A DNA stretch of 22,914 nt from the NCBI GenBank assembly GCA_021736615.1, contig JAIPFN010000102.1, forward strand, positions 1 to 22,914, given 5' to 3'. Every line of letters begins with the position of its first letter. Within the stretch, counting starts at the first letter, position 1. Below are positions 8,710 to 16,304 of the stretch, piece by piece. The stretch is from Phycisphaerae bacterium (lineage in GTDB: Bacteria > Planctomycetota > Phycisphaerae > Sedimentisphaerales > Anaerohalosphaeraceae). The notes beneath the pieces are model-generated. The model was given only the letters and a program-made list of their open reading frames with translations, was not told where the DNA came from and ran no database searches. Position numbers and translations under genes: made by a program.

Positions 8710-10245
8710 ATGAAAAGAGCGATGCTTAAAAAAACAGCCATTTTAGCCTTATTTCTTTCAACAATCCTTCTATCCAGCCTGAATGCGGCCAATATCCCAA
8801 CAAAAGGAGCCAGAAACACCGACAAACTCAACTTTGTTTTTGTCCTGATCGACGATATGGGCTGGACGGACCTTGGGTGTTTTGGCAGCACATTTTACGA
8901 AACACCCAACATCGACCGACTTTGTGCCGACGGTATGAAATTCACCAACGCCTACGCGGCATGTTCGGTATGCTCGCCGACCCGGGCATCCATCATGACC
9001 GGCAAATACCCGGCCCGGATCGACCTTACAAATTATATCGGCGGAGGCGCCAGGGGCAAACTGCTGCCTGCTGAATATAAAAAGCAAATGGAATCCGAGG
9101 AAATTACCCTCGCCGAAGCTTTCAAAGAGAATGGTTATACGACTTTTTTCACCGGCAAATGGCACCTTGGCAGAGACCCCCAATACTGGCCCGAAAACCA
9201 AGGGTTTGATATCAATAAAGGCGGCTGGCGAGCCGGGGCACCGTCTTACAGTTATAAAAACAAAGAAGGTAAAACCGTAGGAACCGATAAGAAATTTACA
9301 GGCGGATACTTCACACCATACGATAACCCGCGTCTGGAAAACGGACCTGAGGGCGAATACCTTACCGACCGTCTGACAGATGAATCGGTAAAATTCCTTG
9401 AAGAACATAAAGACGAACCGTTTTTGCTCTACCTTTCTCACTATGCGGTTCACAATCCCCAGCAGGCCAAAAAAGAATATATCGAAAAATACGAAAAGAA
9501 ACTTGCTAAGATGAAAAAAACCGAAGGTCCGGAGTTTGAACCTGAGCATCAAAATAAAAATCGACTGATACAAAATCAACCCATCTATGCGGCGATGATC
9601 CAAAGCGTCGACGACAGTATCGGACGATTGGTTGATAAACTCAAAGAGCTTGCCCTGGAAAAAAACACCGCCGTAATTTTCATGAGCGACAACGGCGGAC
9701 TTTCCACTTCCGAAGGAATGCCCACTTCCAACCTGCCGCTGCGGGCCGGTAAGGGATGGGCGTACGAAGGAGGAGTTCGCGAACCGGTATTCGTTAAGTG
9801 GCCCGGTGTTACAAAACCCGGCAGTGTCTGCGATGAGCCGATAATAAGCAACGACTTTTACCCGACTATGCTAGACATGGCGTCTTTGCCGCTAAAACCA
9901 GAACAGCATGTAGACGGTATTAGTTTTGCATCTTTACTTAAAGGTAAAAAAAATCTCGACCGTGACGCTCTTTACTGGCACTACCCGCATTACAGCAATC
10001 AGGGTGACACACCGTCATCATCAATACGCATGGGCGACTACAAATATATTGAACATTACGAGAAAGACTCCATCGCCGAACTTTATAACCTCAAAGACGA
10101 TCTAGGTGAACGTAACAACCTTGCAAAGAAAATGCCGGGCAAAGTAAAAGAACTAAAGGCAATGCTTGACAAATGGCTTAAAAGCGTCGATGCAAAAATG
10201 CCAAAGCCAAACCCGAACTACACACCCCGCAAAAAAAGAAATTGA
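8710..10245 (+). CDS. Secreted sulfatase, formylglycine type (Sec signal)
   Basis: A 511-residue sulfatase of the alkaline-phosphatase superfamily (type I). A Sec signal peptide (MKRAMLKK, hydrophobic core to about residue 24, likely cut near LNA-AN) sends it to the periplasm or beyond. FVLIDDMGWTDLGCFGS carries metal-binding Asp48 and Asp49. CSPTRASIMTG (88-98) is the formylglycine motif, with Cys88 to be oxidised to formylglycine. GKWHLG, HYAVHNPQ and MSDNGG are the other family blocks. I start at ATG 8710, not the in-frame ATG at 8689, because CAGGAG lies just before 8710 and the signal peptide then begins properly. A Cys rather than Ser at the modified position fits either FGE or an anaerobic radical-SAM maturase, and neither is in view. 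The second sulfatase begins 13 bases after its stop. The sulfated substrate, probably a polysaccharide, is not identifiable. Confidence 0.93.
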   Translation: MKRAMLKKTAILALFLSTILLSSLNAANIPTKGARNTDKLNFVFVLIDDMGWTDLGCFGSTFYETPNIDRLCADGMKFTNAYAACSVCSPTRASIMTGKYPARIDLTNYIGGGARGKLLPAEYKKQMESEEITLAEAFKENGYTTFFTGKWHLGRDPQYWPENQGFDINKGGWRAGAPSYSYKNKEGKTVGTDKKFTGGYFTPYDNPRLENGPEGEYLTDRLTDESVKFLEEHKDEPFLLYLSHYAVHNPQQAKKEYIEKYEKKLAKMKKTEGPEFEPEHQNKNRLIQNQPIYAAMIQSVDDSIGRLVDKLKELALEKNTAVIFMSDNGGLSTSEGMPTSNLPLRAGKGWAYEGGVREPVFVKWPGVTKPGSVCDEPIISNDFYPTMLDMASLPLKPEQHVDGISFASLLKGKKNLDRDALYWHYPHYSNQGDTPSSSIRMGDYKYIEHYEKDSIAELYNLKDDLGERNNLAKKMPGKVKELKAMLDKWLKSVDAKMPKPNPNYTPRKKRN

Positions 10246-10258
10246 AAGGTACATAATA

Positions 10259-11674
10259 ATGAAACGTCGTGATTTTTTGAAAAACCTGGCAATAACCGCT
10301 GCCGCAGCCTGCGCAGCCCCTAAGGCATTTGCCGTTAAAAACCAATCCAAAAAAACAAACATTATATACATCATCGCCGATGACCTAGGTTACGGCGACC
10401 TTGGATGCTACGGCCAGAAGATCGTAAAGACTCCAAACCTTGACAAGATCCGCGAAGAAGGAATGAAATTCACCCAGCACTATTCCGGTTCAACCGTCTG
10501 CGCACCTTCGCGATGCGTATTGATGACCGGCGTCCATACCGGCCACGCACAGGTCAGAGGAAACCGGGAAGCCAAGCCGGAAGGCCAATCTCCAATGGAA
10601 GCGGGCACTGTGACAATCCCTACATTACTAAAGCAAGCCGGTTACACATCAGGCATGTTCGGAAAGTGGGGATTAGGTGCTCCCGGATCGGTCAGCGACC
10701 CTGCATTGTTCTTCGATGAATTCTACGGTTACAACTGCCAGAGAGAGGCGCATACATTCTATCCGAATCATCTCTGGCACAATGACAAAAAGGTTCCTCT
10801 CGACGGTAAGACGTATTCGCACGATCTGATAATGAAAAATGCTATTGATTTCGTAAAAACTAACAAAGATAAACCATTCCTCTGCTATATGCCGATAACC
10901 ATTCCGCACGCGGCGATGCATGCACCGAAGGACTTGCACGACAAATACCGCAAACAATTCCCGCAGTTTGAAGACAAGATCGGCAAATACTCCGGACCAA
11001 AAGTGCAAAACCCAATCGCTGCCTTCGCCGCAATGATCGAACACATGGATTCCGGAATCGGTAAACTGATGGACACTCTCAAGCAGCTCGGTATCGACGA
11101 CAATACAATCGTAATGTTCACAAGCGACAACGGACCGCACCTCGAAGGCGGACACGATCCGAGATTCTTCGACAGCAACGGCCCGCTCAGGGGCTTTAAA
11201 CGCGATCTTTACGAGGGGGGAATACGCGTACCGATGATCGCACGCTGGCCGGGCAAAATTAAACCGAACACCCAAACCGATCACATCTCGGCATTCTGGG
11301 ATGTCCTGCCGACCTTGTGCGAGATCGCAAATATCGAACCGTTAAAAAATATCGACGGGATTTCATTCTTACCGACGATGCTCGGCGAAAAACAAAAACA
11401 GCACGAATACCTGTACTGGGAATTCCACGAACAAGGAGGCAGACAAGCCGTACGAGTCGGCAAATGGAAAGGCGTGCGGCTAAAAGTCTTTTCTAACCCG
11501 AATGCCCCGATAGAACTCTACAACCTCGAAACAGACATTGGCGAGGAAACTGACATCGCTGACAAACACCCGGAAATAATCGCAAAGATGAATAAGATCA
11601 TGAAAGAAGCAAGGATACACAACAGCAACTGGCCATTCGACGGGACACCAAAGAAGAAAAAAAGTAAGGCTTAA
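10259..11674 (+). CDS. Sulfatase, formylglycine type (Tat signal)
   Basis: A 471-residue type I sulfatase, different in sequence from its upstream neighbour. The N-terminus MKRRDFLKNLAITAAAACAA is a twin-arginine signal (RRDFLK plus an Ala-rich core, probable cut after AFA near residue 25). It should therefore be exported already folded. IIADDLGYGDLGCYG holds Asp41 and Asp42. CAPSRCVLMTG (81-91) is the formylglycine motif, C-x-P-S-R type. GKWGLGAPG, ITIPHAAMHAP and TSDNGPHLEGGHD follow. The C-terminal domain ends in a Lys-rich tail. I start at ATG 10259: a longer frame to 10166 overlaps the upstream gene and would bury the Tat signal. AAAGG lies upstream of the ATG. The pair is almost certainly one transcript and probably acts on the same sulfated glycan, at different bonds. 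Confidence 0.93.
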   Translation: MKRRDFLKNLAITAAAACAAPKAFAVKNQSKKTNIIYIIADDLGYGDLGCYGQKIVKTPNLDKIREEGMKFTQHYSGSTVCAPSRCVLMTGVHTGHAQVRGNREAKPEGQSPMEAGTVTIPTLLKQAGYTSGMFGKWGLGAPGSVSDPALFFDEFYGYNCQREAHTFYPNHLWHNDKKVPLDGKTYSHDLIMKNAIDFVKTNKDKPFLCYMPITIPHAAMHAPKDLHDKYRKQFPQFEDKIGKYSGPKVQNPIAAFAAMIEHMDSGIGKLMDTLKQLGIDDNTIVMFTSDNGPHLEGGHDPRFFDSNGPLRGFKRDLYEGGIRVPMIARWPGKIKPNTQTDHISAFWDVLPTLCEIANIEPLKNIDGISFLPTMLGEKQKQHEYLYWEFHEQGGRQAVRVGKWKGVRLKVFSNPNAPIELYNLETDIGEETDIADKHPEIIAKMNKIMKEARIHNSNWPFDGTPKKKKSKA

Positions 11675-11683
11675 TAAAATCGC

Positions 11684-11728
11684 GCGAGCGCAAGCTCGCC
11701 GATATAACCGTACAATTTCAATTGTGCG
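11684..11728. other. Two tandem hairpins after the sulfatase pair
   Basis: GCGAGC (11684-11689), loop GCAA, GCTCGC (11694-11699) form a perfect 6-base stem with a GNRA-type tetraloop. Ten bases on, CGTACAATT and AATTGTGCG (about 11709-11728) form a second stem with one G-U pair and a TC loop. Neither is followed by a clear T-run, so they are not standard intrinsic terminators. They could protect the 3' end of the sulfatase mRNA. Confidence 0.4.
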
Positions 11729-11789
11729 TATTATAGCTTGAAAGCCCAATATGGAAGTAAAAAAACTTCACGAATGGGACATAGCATAC

Positions 11790-11822
11790 AAAAAGGCCAG
11801 GAGCTTTCAAGAGTACCTGGCC
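11790..11822 (-). terminator. Intrinsic terminator of the long minus-strand run
   Basis: Read on the minus strand, GGCCAGG and CCTGGCC (11816-11822 and 11795-11801 on the plus strand) form a 7-base stem around a 14-base loop. Five Ts follow directly (plus-strand A-run at 11790-11794). It lies 64 bases past the stop of the Gfo/Idh gene, where the minus-strand run ends. On the plus strand the same hairpin has only a broken T-rich stretch and may weakly stop sulfatase transcripts too. Confidence 0.75.
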
Positions 11823-11885
11823 CTATTATTTTGGTTTAAACTATTAAGAAAACTTGAATCAAGTAGTTAGTTACCAGCTAAAGAA

Positions 11886-12893
11886 CTACTCCCATGAATG
11901 CTCTTTGATTGCCTCGAGGATCATTGCTGCGCACTGTAATGCCTGCAATCCTTCTTCACCCGTTACTTCCGGACGTGCGTCATGACTGGCAACGGCTTGG
12001 AGAAATGATTCCTGCTCAACCCGAAGCGGTTCGCGATCGTCGATGTCAAGCTGTTCGATATTCAAAAGGTCCGGCCAGTTGACCGTACCAAAATCAAAAT
12101 CGTTAGCGTCCTGATGCTCCTTGATCCACTTAACGACATCAACGTTAGGAGCGGTCTTGATAACCATGCCTTCCTTTTTGAAATAGTCCAGGCTCAGATA
12201 CGCCTGCTTGCTGAAAACTCGAACCTTACGTTCGGTCTTCATAGCAAGCCTCGACGCGGTAATATTGGCGACGCAGCCGTTCTCAAAAAATACGCGAGCA
12301 TTGCAAATATCTTCGTGTTCGCCGATAACATTAACGCCGACCGCGTCAACCTTCTTGATCTTACTGCCGGCAAGCGACAGAACGATGTCAATATCATGGA
12401 TCATGACATCAAGCACAACACCGATATCGGTCGATCTGAATGGATAAGGACTGATGCGGTTTGCCTCGATAAACTTCGCCTCGATGTCAAGCCGCTTCAT
12501 AGCCTGCGAAACAGGATTGCAACGTTCGGAGTGACCGACGGCAACGACGACATTATGCTTTTTAGCAAGGTCGACGATCTTCTGGCCCTCTTCGACACTA
12601 GCTGCCAAAGGTTTTTCGATCATCACGGCAATACCGTTTTCGATGAATTGTTTCGCAAGTTCATAATGATATATCGTAGGTGCCGAAATTGTAACCGCGT
12701 CAACATTGCCGATCATCTCATCGACGGATTCAAAAACCTGGCACCCGAAATCGCCGCCGATCTTCTTTGCCGATTCGGCAACGGGATCATAAACGCCGAC
12801 AAAATCACAATTGTCCAGGCTGTTGTAAACCTTAGCATGTATCCCACCCATCTTGCCTGCACCGACAATCGCCGTACGAATCTTATCTGACAT
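11886..12893 (-). CDS. Gfo/Idh/MocA-family NAD(P)-dependent oxidoreductase
   Basis: A 335-residue cytoplasmic dehydrogenase. The Rossmann dinucleotide motif AIVGAGKMGGIHAKVY (8-23) opens the protein, MIEKPLA (91-97) holds the family's catalytic Glu-Lys-Pro, and GHSERCNP and VLDVMIHDIDIVLSLAG follow, with the usual active-site His region. I start at ATG 12893 because GGGAGAA lies just upstream; the longer TTG start at 12905 would include that site. It is the last gene of the lipid A block, downstream of lpxA. In some bacteria an enzyme of this family (GnnA) beside lpxA oxidises UDP-GlcNAc at C3, and an aminotransferase (GnnB) then makes the 3-amino sugar for lipid A. No GnnB-like gene is in the window, so a GnnA role is only a hypothesis. 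Other sugar-nucleotide dehydrogenase roles fit equally well. Confidence 0.88.
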   Translation of the reverse strand: MSDKIRTAIVGAGKMGGIHAKVYNSLDNCDFVGVYDPVAESAKKIGGDFGCQVFESVDEMIGNVDAVTISAPTIYHYELAKQFIENGIAVMIEKPLAASVEEGQKIVDLAKKHNVVVAVGHSERCNPVSQAMKRLDIEAKFIEANRISPYPFRSTDIGVVLDVMIHDIDIVLSLAGSKIKKVDAVGVNVIGEHEDICNARVFFENGCVANITASRLAMKTERKVRVFSKQAYLSLDYFKKEGMVIKTAPNVDVVKWIKEHQDANDFDFGTVNWPDLLNIEQLDIDDREPLRVEQESFLQAVASHDARPEVTGEEGLQALQCAAMILEAIKEHSWE

Positions 12894-12912
12894 CTTTTCT
12901 CCCAATAAAATT

Positions 12913-12999
12913 AAATAGCCTCGGCCTCAGGCCGAAACCAAAATTCGTAATTAGTAATTTGTAATTCGTAATTCCAAACTGGCCGACAGGTCAGTTTGA
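12913..12999. repeat. Composite intergenic repeat, copy A (hairpin - heptamers - hairpin)
   Basis: Between the lpxA stop codon and the Gfo/Idh gene lie three parts, given in plus-strand order. First, hairpin TCGGCC-TCA-GGCCGA at 12921-12935. Second, a tandem heptamer array ATTnGTA repeated four times (12943-12970). Third, a second hairpin with arms CAAACTGGCC (12975-12984) and GGTCAGTTTG (12989-12998) around loop GACA; one G-T pair is present on this strand. A related copy occurs at 21703-21777 with the same order of parts and the same AAATAG lead-in. Confidence 0.8.
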
Positions 13000-13003
13000 T
13001 CAG

Positions 13004-13813
13004 CTATCTGTATAATTCCAGATGCCTTCCGAAGCGATGTTCGTTGCTTCGTTTGATCGAATCGACCATATACCGAACATTCTCATCGAGATCTTTATCG
13101 GCGGCCAAAGCTTCTACTCTGTCCATAAATACACCCTCATCACTTTTGTAAATCCGCTTGAAAGCCTTCATAATATTTTTCTGCTGCTCGGCGTTATAAC
13201 CGGCGCGGTCAAGCCCGCGCTTATTGATACTTCTAACTTCCGGCGGGTAGTGACCGCTGATCATTACAAACGGAGCAACGTCATGATTGATACCGGAAAG
13301 ACCGGCAGCGTAACTCCATCTGCCTATCGTAACAAACTGGTGGACAAGCACTACACCGGCAAACCAAACGCCTGATTCAACTTTGCAGTGACCGCTAAGC
13401 TGCGTGTAGTTACTCATAACAATATCGTCTTCGAGAATACAGTCGTGACCGTTATGCATACCGATCATAAGAAGATTGTTACTGCCGATCTCGGTGGTCT
13501 TATCAGGATACATACTCGGGTGAATAGTAACCATTTCACGGATTGTGTTATTGTCGCCGATTATCAGCTTACCGAATTGGCCGTCGGGCTTTAGCCCCAA
13601 CAATTGCGGCGCACGACCGATTACGGAGTTGGCATAAAAACAGTTGCCTTCACCGATCACTACATCTTTGCCGACGGTTACATTTGCGTCAAGGATGGTG
13701 CCGTCTCCGATAACGGTCCCTTCGTCAATAACACAGTTTGGGCCGACCACGACGTCGTTGCCTAATTCGGCTTTTGCGTCAATCACGGCACTAGGATGAA
13801 TCTTGCTGCTCAT
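13004..13813 (-). CDS. lpxA: Acyl-ACP--UDP-N-acetylglucosamine O-acyltransferase
   Basis: A 269-residue cytoplasmic enzyme for the first step of lipid A synthesis, moving a 3-hydroxyacyl chain from ACP to UDP-GlcNAc (or a 3-amino variant). The N-terminal two thirds are hexapeptide repeats of a left-handed beta-helix (IHPSAVIDAKAELG onward). GRAPQLLGLK (66-75), NNTIREMVTIH (88-98) and GMHNGHDC (118-125) match the family, with His120 in the place of the catalytic His. NKRGLDRAGY leads into the alpha-helical C-terminal domain. I chose ATG 13813: GAGAAG precedes it, and the protein then begins MSSKIHPSAVID as is usual. A TTG at 13834 would add seven residues. It lies 128 bases after lpxC-fabZ, and its stop is followed directly by repeat copy A. 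The order lpxD, lpxC-fabZ, lpxA supports the call. Confidence 0.94.
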   Translation of the reverse strand: MSSKIHPSAVIDAKAELGNDVVVGPNCVIDEGTVIGDGTILDANVTVGKDVVIGEGNCFYANSVIGRAPQLLGLKPDGQFGKLIIGDNNTIREMVTIHPSMYPDKTTEIGSNNLLMIGMHNGHDCILEDDIVMSNYTQLSGHCKVESGVWFAGVVLVHQFVTIGRWSYAAGLSGINHDVAPFVMISGHYPPEVRSINKRGLDRAGYNAEQQKNIMKAFKRIYKSDEGVFMDRVEALAADKDLDENVRYMVDSIKRSNEHRFGRHLELYR

Positions 13814-13941
13814 AAAACTTCTCGAAGCCTCCAATCATAAAACAATTGTTATAGCTCTAATTAATATTTCTATTTATAATTTTAATTTTTACCAATCGCT
13901 ATTGAGCGAAGCAAAATCCGCCGAAGGCAGGCTTATTGCTA

Positions 13942-15252
13942 TTAAATAACCTCATCGTCGACAAGCATAAACTTGAGGATAGCCTCGGCGGCAACCTCTT
14001 CACCGACCATTGCCTTGCACTTACACATCGCACTTCTTCCGCGAATCTTTACTGCCTCGGCATGCAATATAAGCTGATCGCCGGGGACTACGGACCTGCG
14101 AATTTTAACCTTGTCCATCGTCAGCAAAACCGCAAGCTTACCGGTATGCTCGAGCTTCTGGGCAAACAACAAACCCGAAACCTGTGCAAGTGCCTCGATG
14201 ATCAGAACGCCCGGCATTATCGGTGTTCCGGGAAAATGTCCCTGGAAAAACTGCTCGTTAAACGTTACGTTTTTAATTCCGCGAATACGCTTGTCGCCAA
14301 CGATCTCGACAACTTTATCGACCAGCAGGAAAGGATACCTGTGCGGCAGAATTCTCTGTATCTTACGTATATCAAGAAGTGTCTCGTTGCCTGTCACTTT
14401 TTTGTCGTCGGCCTTCTTAGCCATCTTGACAAGGCACCTTGCAAGTTTCTGATTGAGTGAATGCCCGCTCTTATACGCGACGACCCTGCCGATAACCGGC
14501 CTGCCCACAAGCATAAGATCACCGATAAGATCGACGATCTTGTGACGAACACACTCGTCGGCAAACCGAAAACTGTTTTTGATCGGACCGTCGGAATTGA
14601 TCACCAGGATTTCTTTGGGAGTAAGGTGGGTACCTATTCCCTGAGCCTGCATCTGCCTGGCTTCGGCTTCGAGACAAAAAGTTCTCGCCGTAGACAGTTC
14701 CCGCCCAAAGTACCCCGTCGAAAGAGAGCAGCTATAGAGCTGCCTGCCGATTCCCGTATGCTGCGTATAGTCAAGGTCGTATGTAATATTCAAACAGTCA
14801 GATTCGTACGGCAGGGCATAGATAGAACTGTCTCCTTCGCTAAGACTAACAGTCTCGGTTATAACAAGCTCTTTTCTGTCGGCCTGCTGCTCGACAAGAC
14901 CGGCCTTGCTAAGCACCTTAAAATATTCATCGCAGCTTCCGTCAAGACCCGGCAGCTCGCCGCCGTCTATCTCGATCTCCAGGTTGTCAATCTCCAGTGC
15001 GCTGATCGCAGCAAGACAGTGTTCCGGTGTTTCGATACTTACCGAACCGCTCTTCAATGCGCTGCGCCTGTCCCGCTCGGCAATATTTTCGGTGAGCGCA
15101 GGTATCGTAACAGGCTCGGCAAGATCGGTGCGTACAAAAACTATACCCGTGTCCACCTGGCCGCCGCGAAAGACAACCTTAACGTCCTTACCGCTAAAGA
15201 GTCCTTTTCCGGCAATCTTTGCTTCGCTCTTAATTGTTTTTTGAAGCTTCAA
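13942..15252 (-). CDS. lpxC-fabZ: Bifunctional LpxC deacetylase / FabZ dehydratase
   Basis: A 436-residue fusion. Residues 1 to about 280 are LpxC, the zinc enzyme that removes acetate from UDP-3-O-acyl-GlcNAc, the committed step of lipid A synthesis. The zinc ligands are His78 (PEHCLAA), His237 and Asp241 (VRHKIVDLIGDL); His264 (GHSLNQ) is the catalytic His. Residues from about 295 are FabZ, the 3-hydroxyacyl-ACP dehydratase: ILPHRYPFLLVDKV with His304, GHFPGTPIMPGVLIIEALAQ (338-357) with Glu353. Such fusions are known in Bacteroidota and some other groups and couple the two users of 3-hydroxyacyl-ACP. I start at TTG 15252 because GGG and AGG lie just upstream and the product then begins KLQKTIKSEAKIAGKGL like typical LpxC. 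A TTG at 15273 is the alternative. The start lies inside the end of lpxD (23-base overlap), suggesting translational coupling. Confidence 0.95.
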   Translation of the reverse strand: MKLQKTIKSEAKIAGKGLFSGKDVKVVFRGGQVDTGIVFVRTDLAEPVTIPALTENIAERDRRSALKSGSVSIETPEHCLAAISALEIDNLEIEIDGGELPGLDGSCDEYFKVLSKAGLVEQQADRKELVITETVSLSEGDSSIYALPYESDCLNITYDLDYTQHTGIGRQLYSCSLSTGYFGRELSTARTFCLEAEARQMQAQGIGTHLTPKEILVINSDGPIKNSFRFADECVRHKIVDLIGDLMLVGRPVIGRVVAYKSGHSLNQKLARCLVKMAKKADDKKVTGNETLLDIRKIQRILPHRYPFLLVDKVVEIVGDKRIRGIKNVTFNEQFFQGHFPGTPIMPGVLIIEALAQVSGLLFAQKLEHTGKLAVLLTMDKVKIRRSVVPGDQLILHAEAVKIRGRSAMCKCKAMVGEEVAAEAILKFMLVDDEVI

Positions 15253-16276
15253 GATCCTGCACCCTTTTAACAAGTTCTTTCATTTGTTTAGCCATCTTCG
15301 GCAATCGCTGGACATGAGCCAGGTTCCGCAGGTGTCCTTGCATATCCCGCCCGGGAGTACCCGAAACTATCATTCCGTCCGGGATATCTTTCAAAGCTGT
15401 CGCCCGAACAGTAACTACAACACCATCGCCAAGTGTTACGTTATCGCCAACAGCGGCATCACCGGCCAATACGACACCATCGCCGAGAACACTGCTTCCG
15501 GCAATACCCGACCGGCCTGCCAGAAGGCAGCACCTGCCAATAATAACATTATGCGCAACCATCACAAAATTATCGATCTTCGTTCCCGCACCGATCATAG
15601 TATTTCCAAACTTAGCACGATCTACGGCACTGTTAGCCCCGATCTCAACGCAGTCACCAATAATAACCCCGCCGTTATGAGGAATAAGCTTGTGCTGACC
15701 GTCGATAAACGAATAACCAAACCCGCACGCACCGATTGTCGTATTTGCCTGGATAATACAATTATTGCCGATCACACAATTGCGGTAAATAACAACATTC
15801 GCATCGATCCGGGTATTATTGCCGATCACAACATTTTCACCAATGCTGCACCCCGACGTGATCACACTTCCATTTCCGACCGACACATTTCGACCGACAA
15901 CTGCCAGGGGTCCGATGCTGACATTGTCGCCGATTTCAACACTCTCATCGATAACCGCACTGGGGTGAACCCCGGGGTCAACTGTTATTTCCCGGGCAAA
16001 AAGACTTAGCACTTCGATCAAAGCTTTGTCAACATTTTTGACGATCAACTCAAAACCGTCGAACCCGTCAATCTTGCTTTTACAAATTATAGCAGAAGCC
16101 TTCGACTCCAAAGCCTTCGCTGCCATTTTGTCTTTTGATACAAATGATATTTCACCCGGGCAGGCTTCGGCCAGAGAATTCACACCGCAAATCTCTTCGC
16201 TCCCATGACCGGATACTTCGGCGCCCAAAAGTTCAGCGAGCTTACTTATAGCAAATGTCTTTTTGTCAGTACTCAT
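15230..16276 (-). CDS. lpxD: UDP-3-O-acylglucosamine N-acyltransferase
   Basis: A 348-residue cytoplasmic enzyme that adds the N-linked 3-hydroxyacyl chain to UDP-3-O-acyl-glucosamine, the third lipid A step. It has the N-terminal uridine-binding domain (TFAISKLAELLGAEVSG to about residue 100), a long hexapeptide-repeat beta-helix from HPSAVIDESVEIG (104-116), and GACGFGYSF (182-190). DNFVMVAHNVIIG (235-247) has His242 in the position of the catalytic His. The C-terminal helix is charged. The ATG at 16276 has AGG about eight bases upstream. It comes 28 bases after the OmpH/Skp-like gene, a pairing also seen in many proteobacteria (bamA-skp-lpxD). Its last 23 bases overlap lpxC-fabZ. Confidence 0.95.
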   Translation of the reverse strand: MSTDKKTFAISKLAELLGAEVSGHGSEEICGVNSLAEACPGEISFVSKDKMAAKALESKASAIICKSKIDGFDGFELIVKNVDKALIEVLSLFAREITVDPGVHPSAVIDESVEIGDNVSIGPLAVVGRNVSVGNGSVITSGCSIGENVVIGNNTRIDANVVIYRNCVIGNNCIIQANTTIGACGFGYSFIDGQHKLIPHNGGVIIGDCVEIGANSAVDRAKFGNTMIGAGTKIDNFVMVAHNVIIGRCCLLAGRSGIAGSSVLGDGVVLAGDAAVGDNVTLGDGVVVTVRATALKDIPDGMIVSGTPGRDMQGHLRNLAHVQRLPKMAKQMKELVKRVQDLEASKNN

Positions 16277-16304
16277 ATAATTAACCTGGCATTATTCTAA
16301 GGTC

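Noticed and set aside
8770..9603. 277-codon minus-strand frame opposite the first sulfatase
   Set aside because: It mirrors a strongly supported sulfatase gene, and its product is rich in Phe/Val/Cys with no family pattern, typical of an antisense shadow.
12114..12890. 258-codon plus-strand frame opposite the Gfo/Idh gene
   Set aside because: It mirrors a supported gene, and the translated sequence has no recognisable domain.
12943..12970. The heptamer array as a CRISPR or replication iteron array
   Set aside because: The units are 7 bases with no spacers, no cas or replication initiator gene is nearby, and the array is part of a larger hairpin element that occurs twice.
14461..15270. 269-codon plus-strand frame opposite lpxC-fabZ
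   Set aside because: It is an antisense shadow of a gene with intact catalytic residues, with no family pattern of its own.
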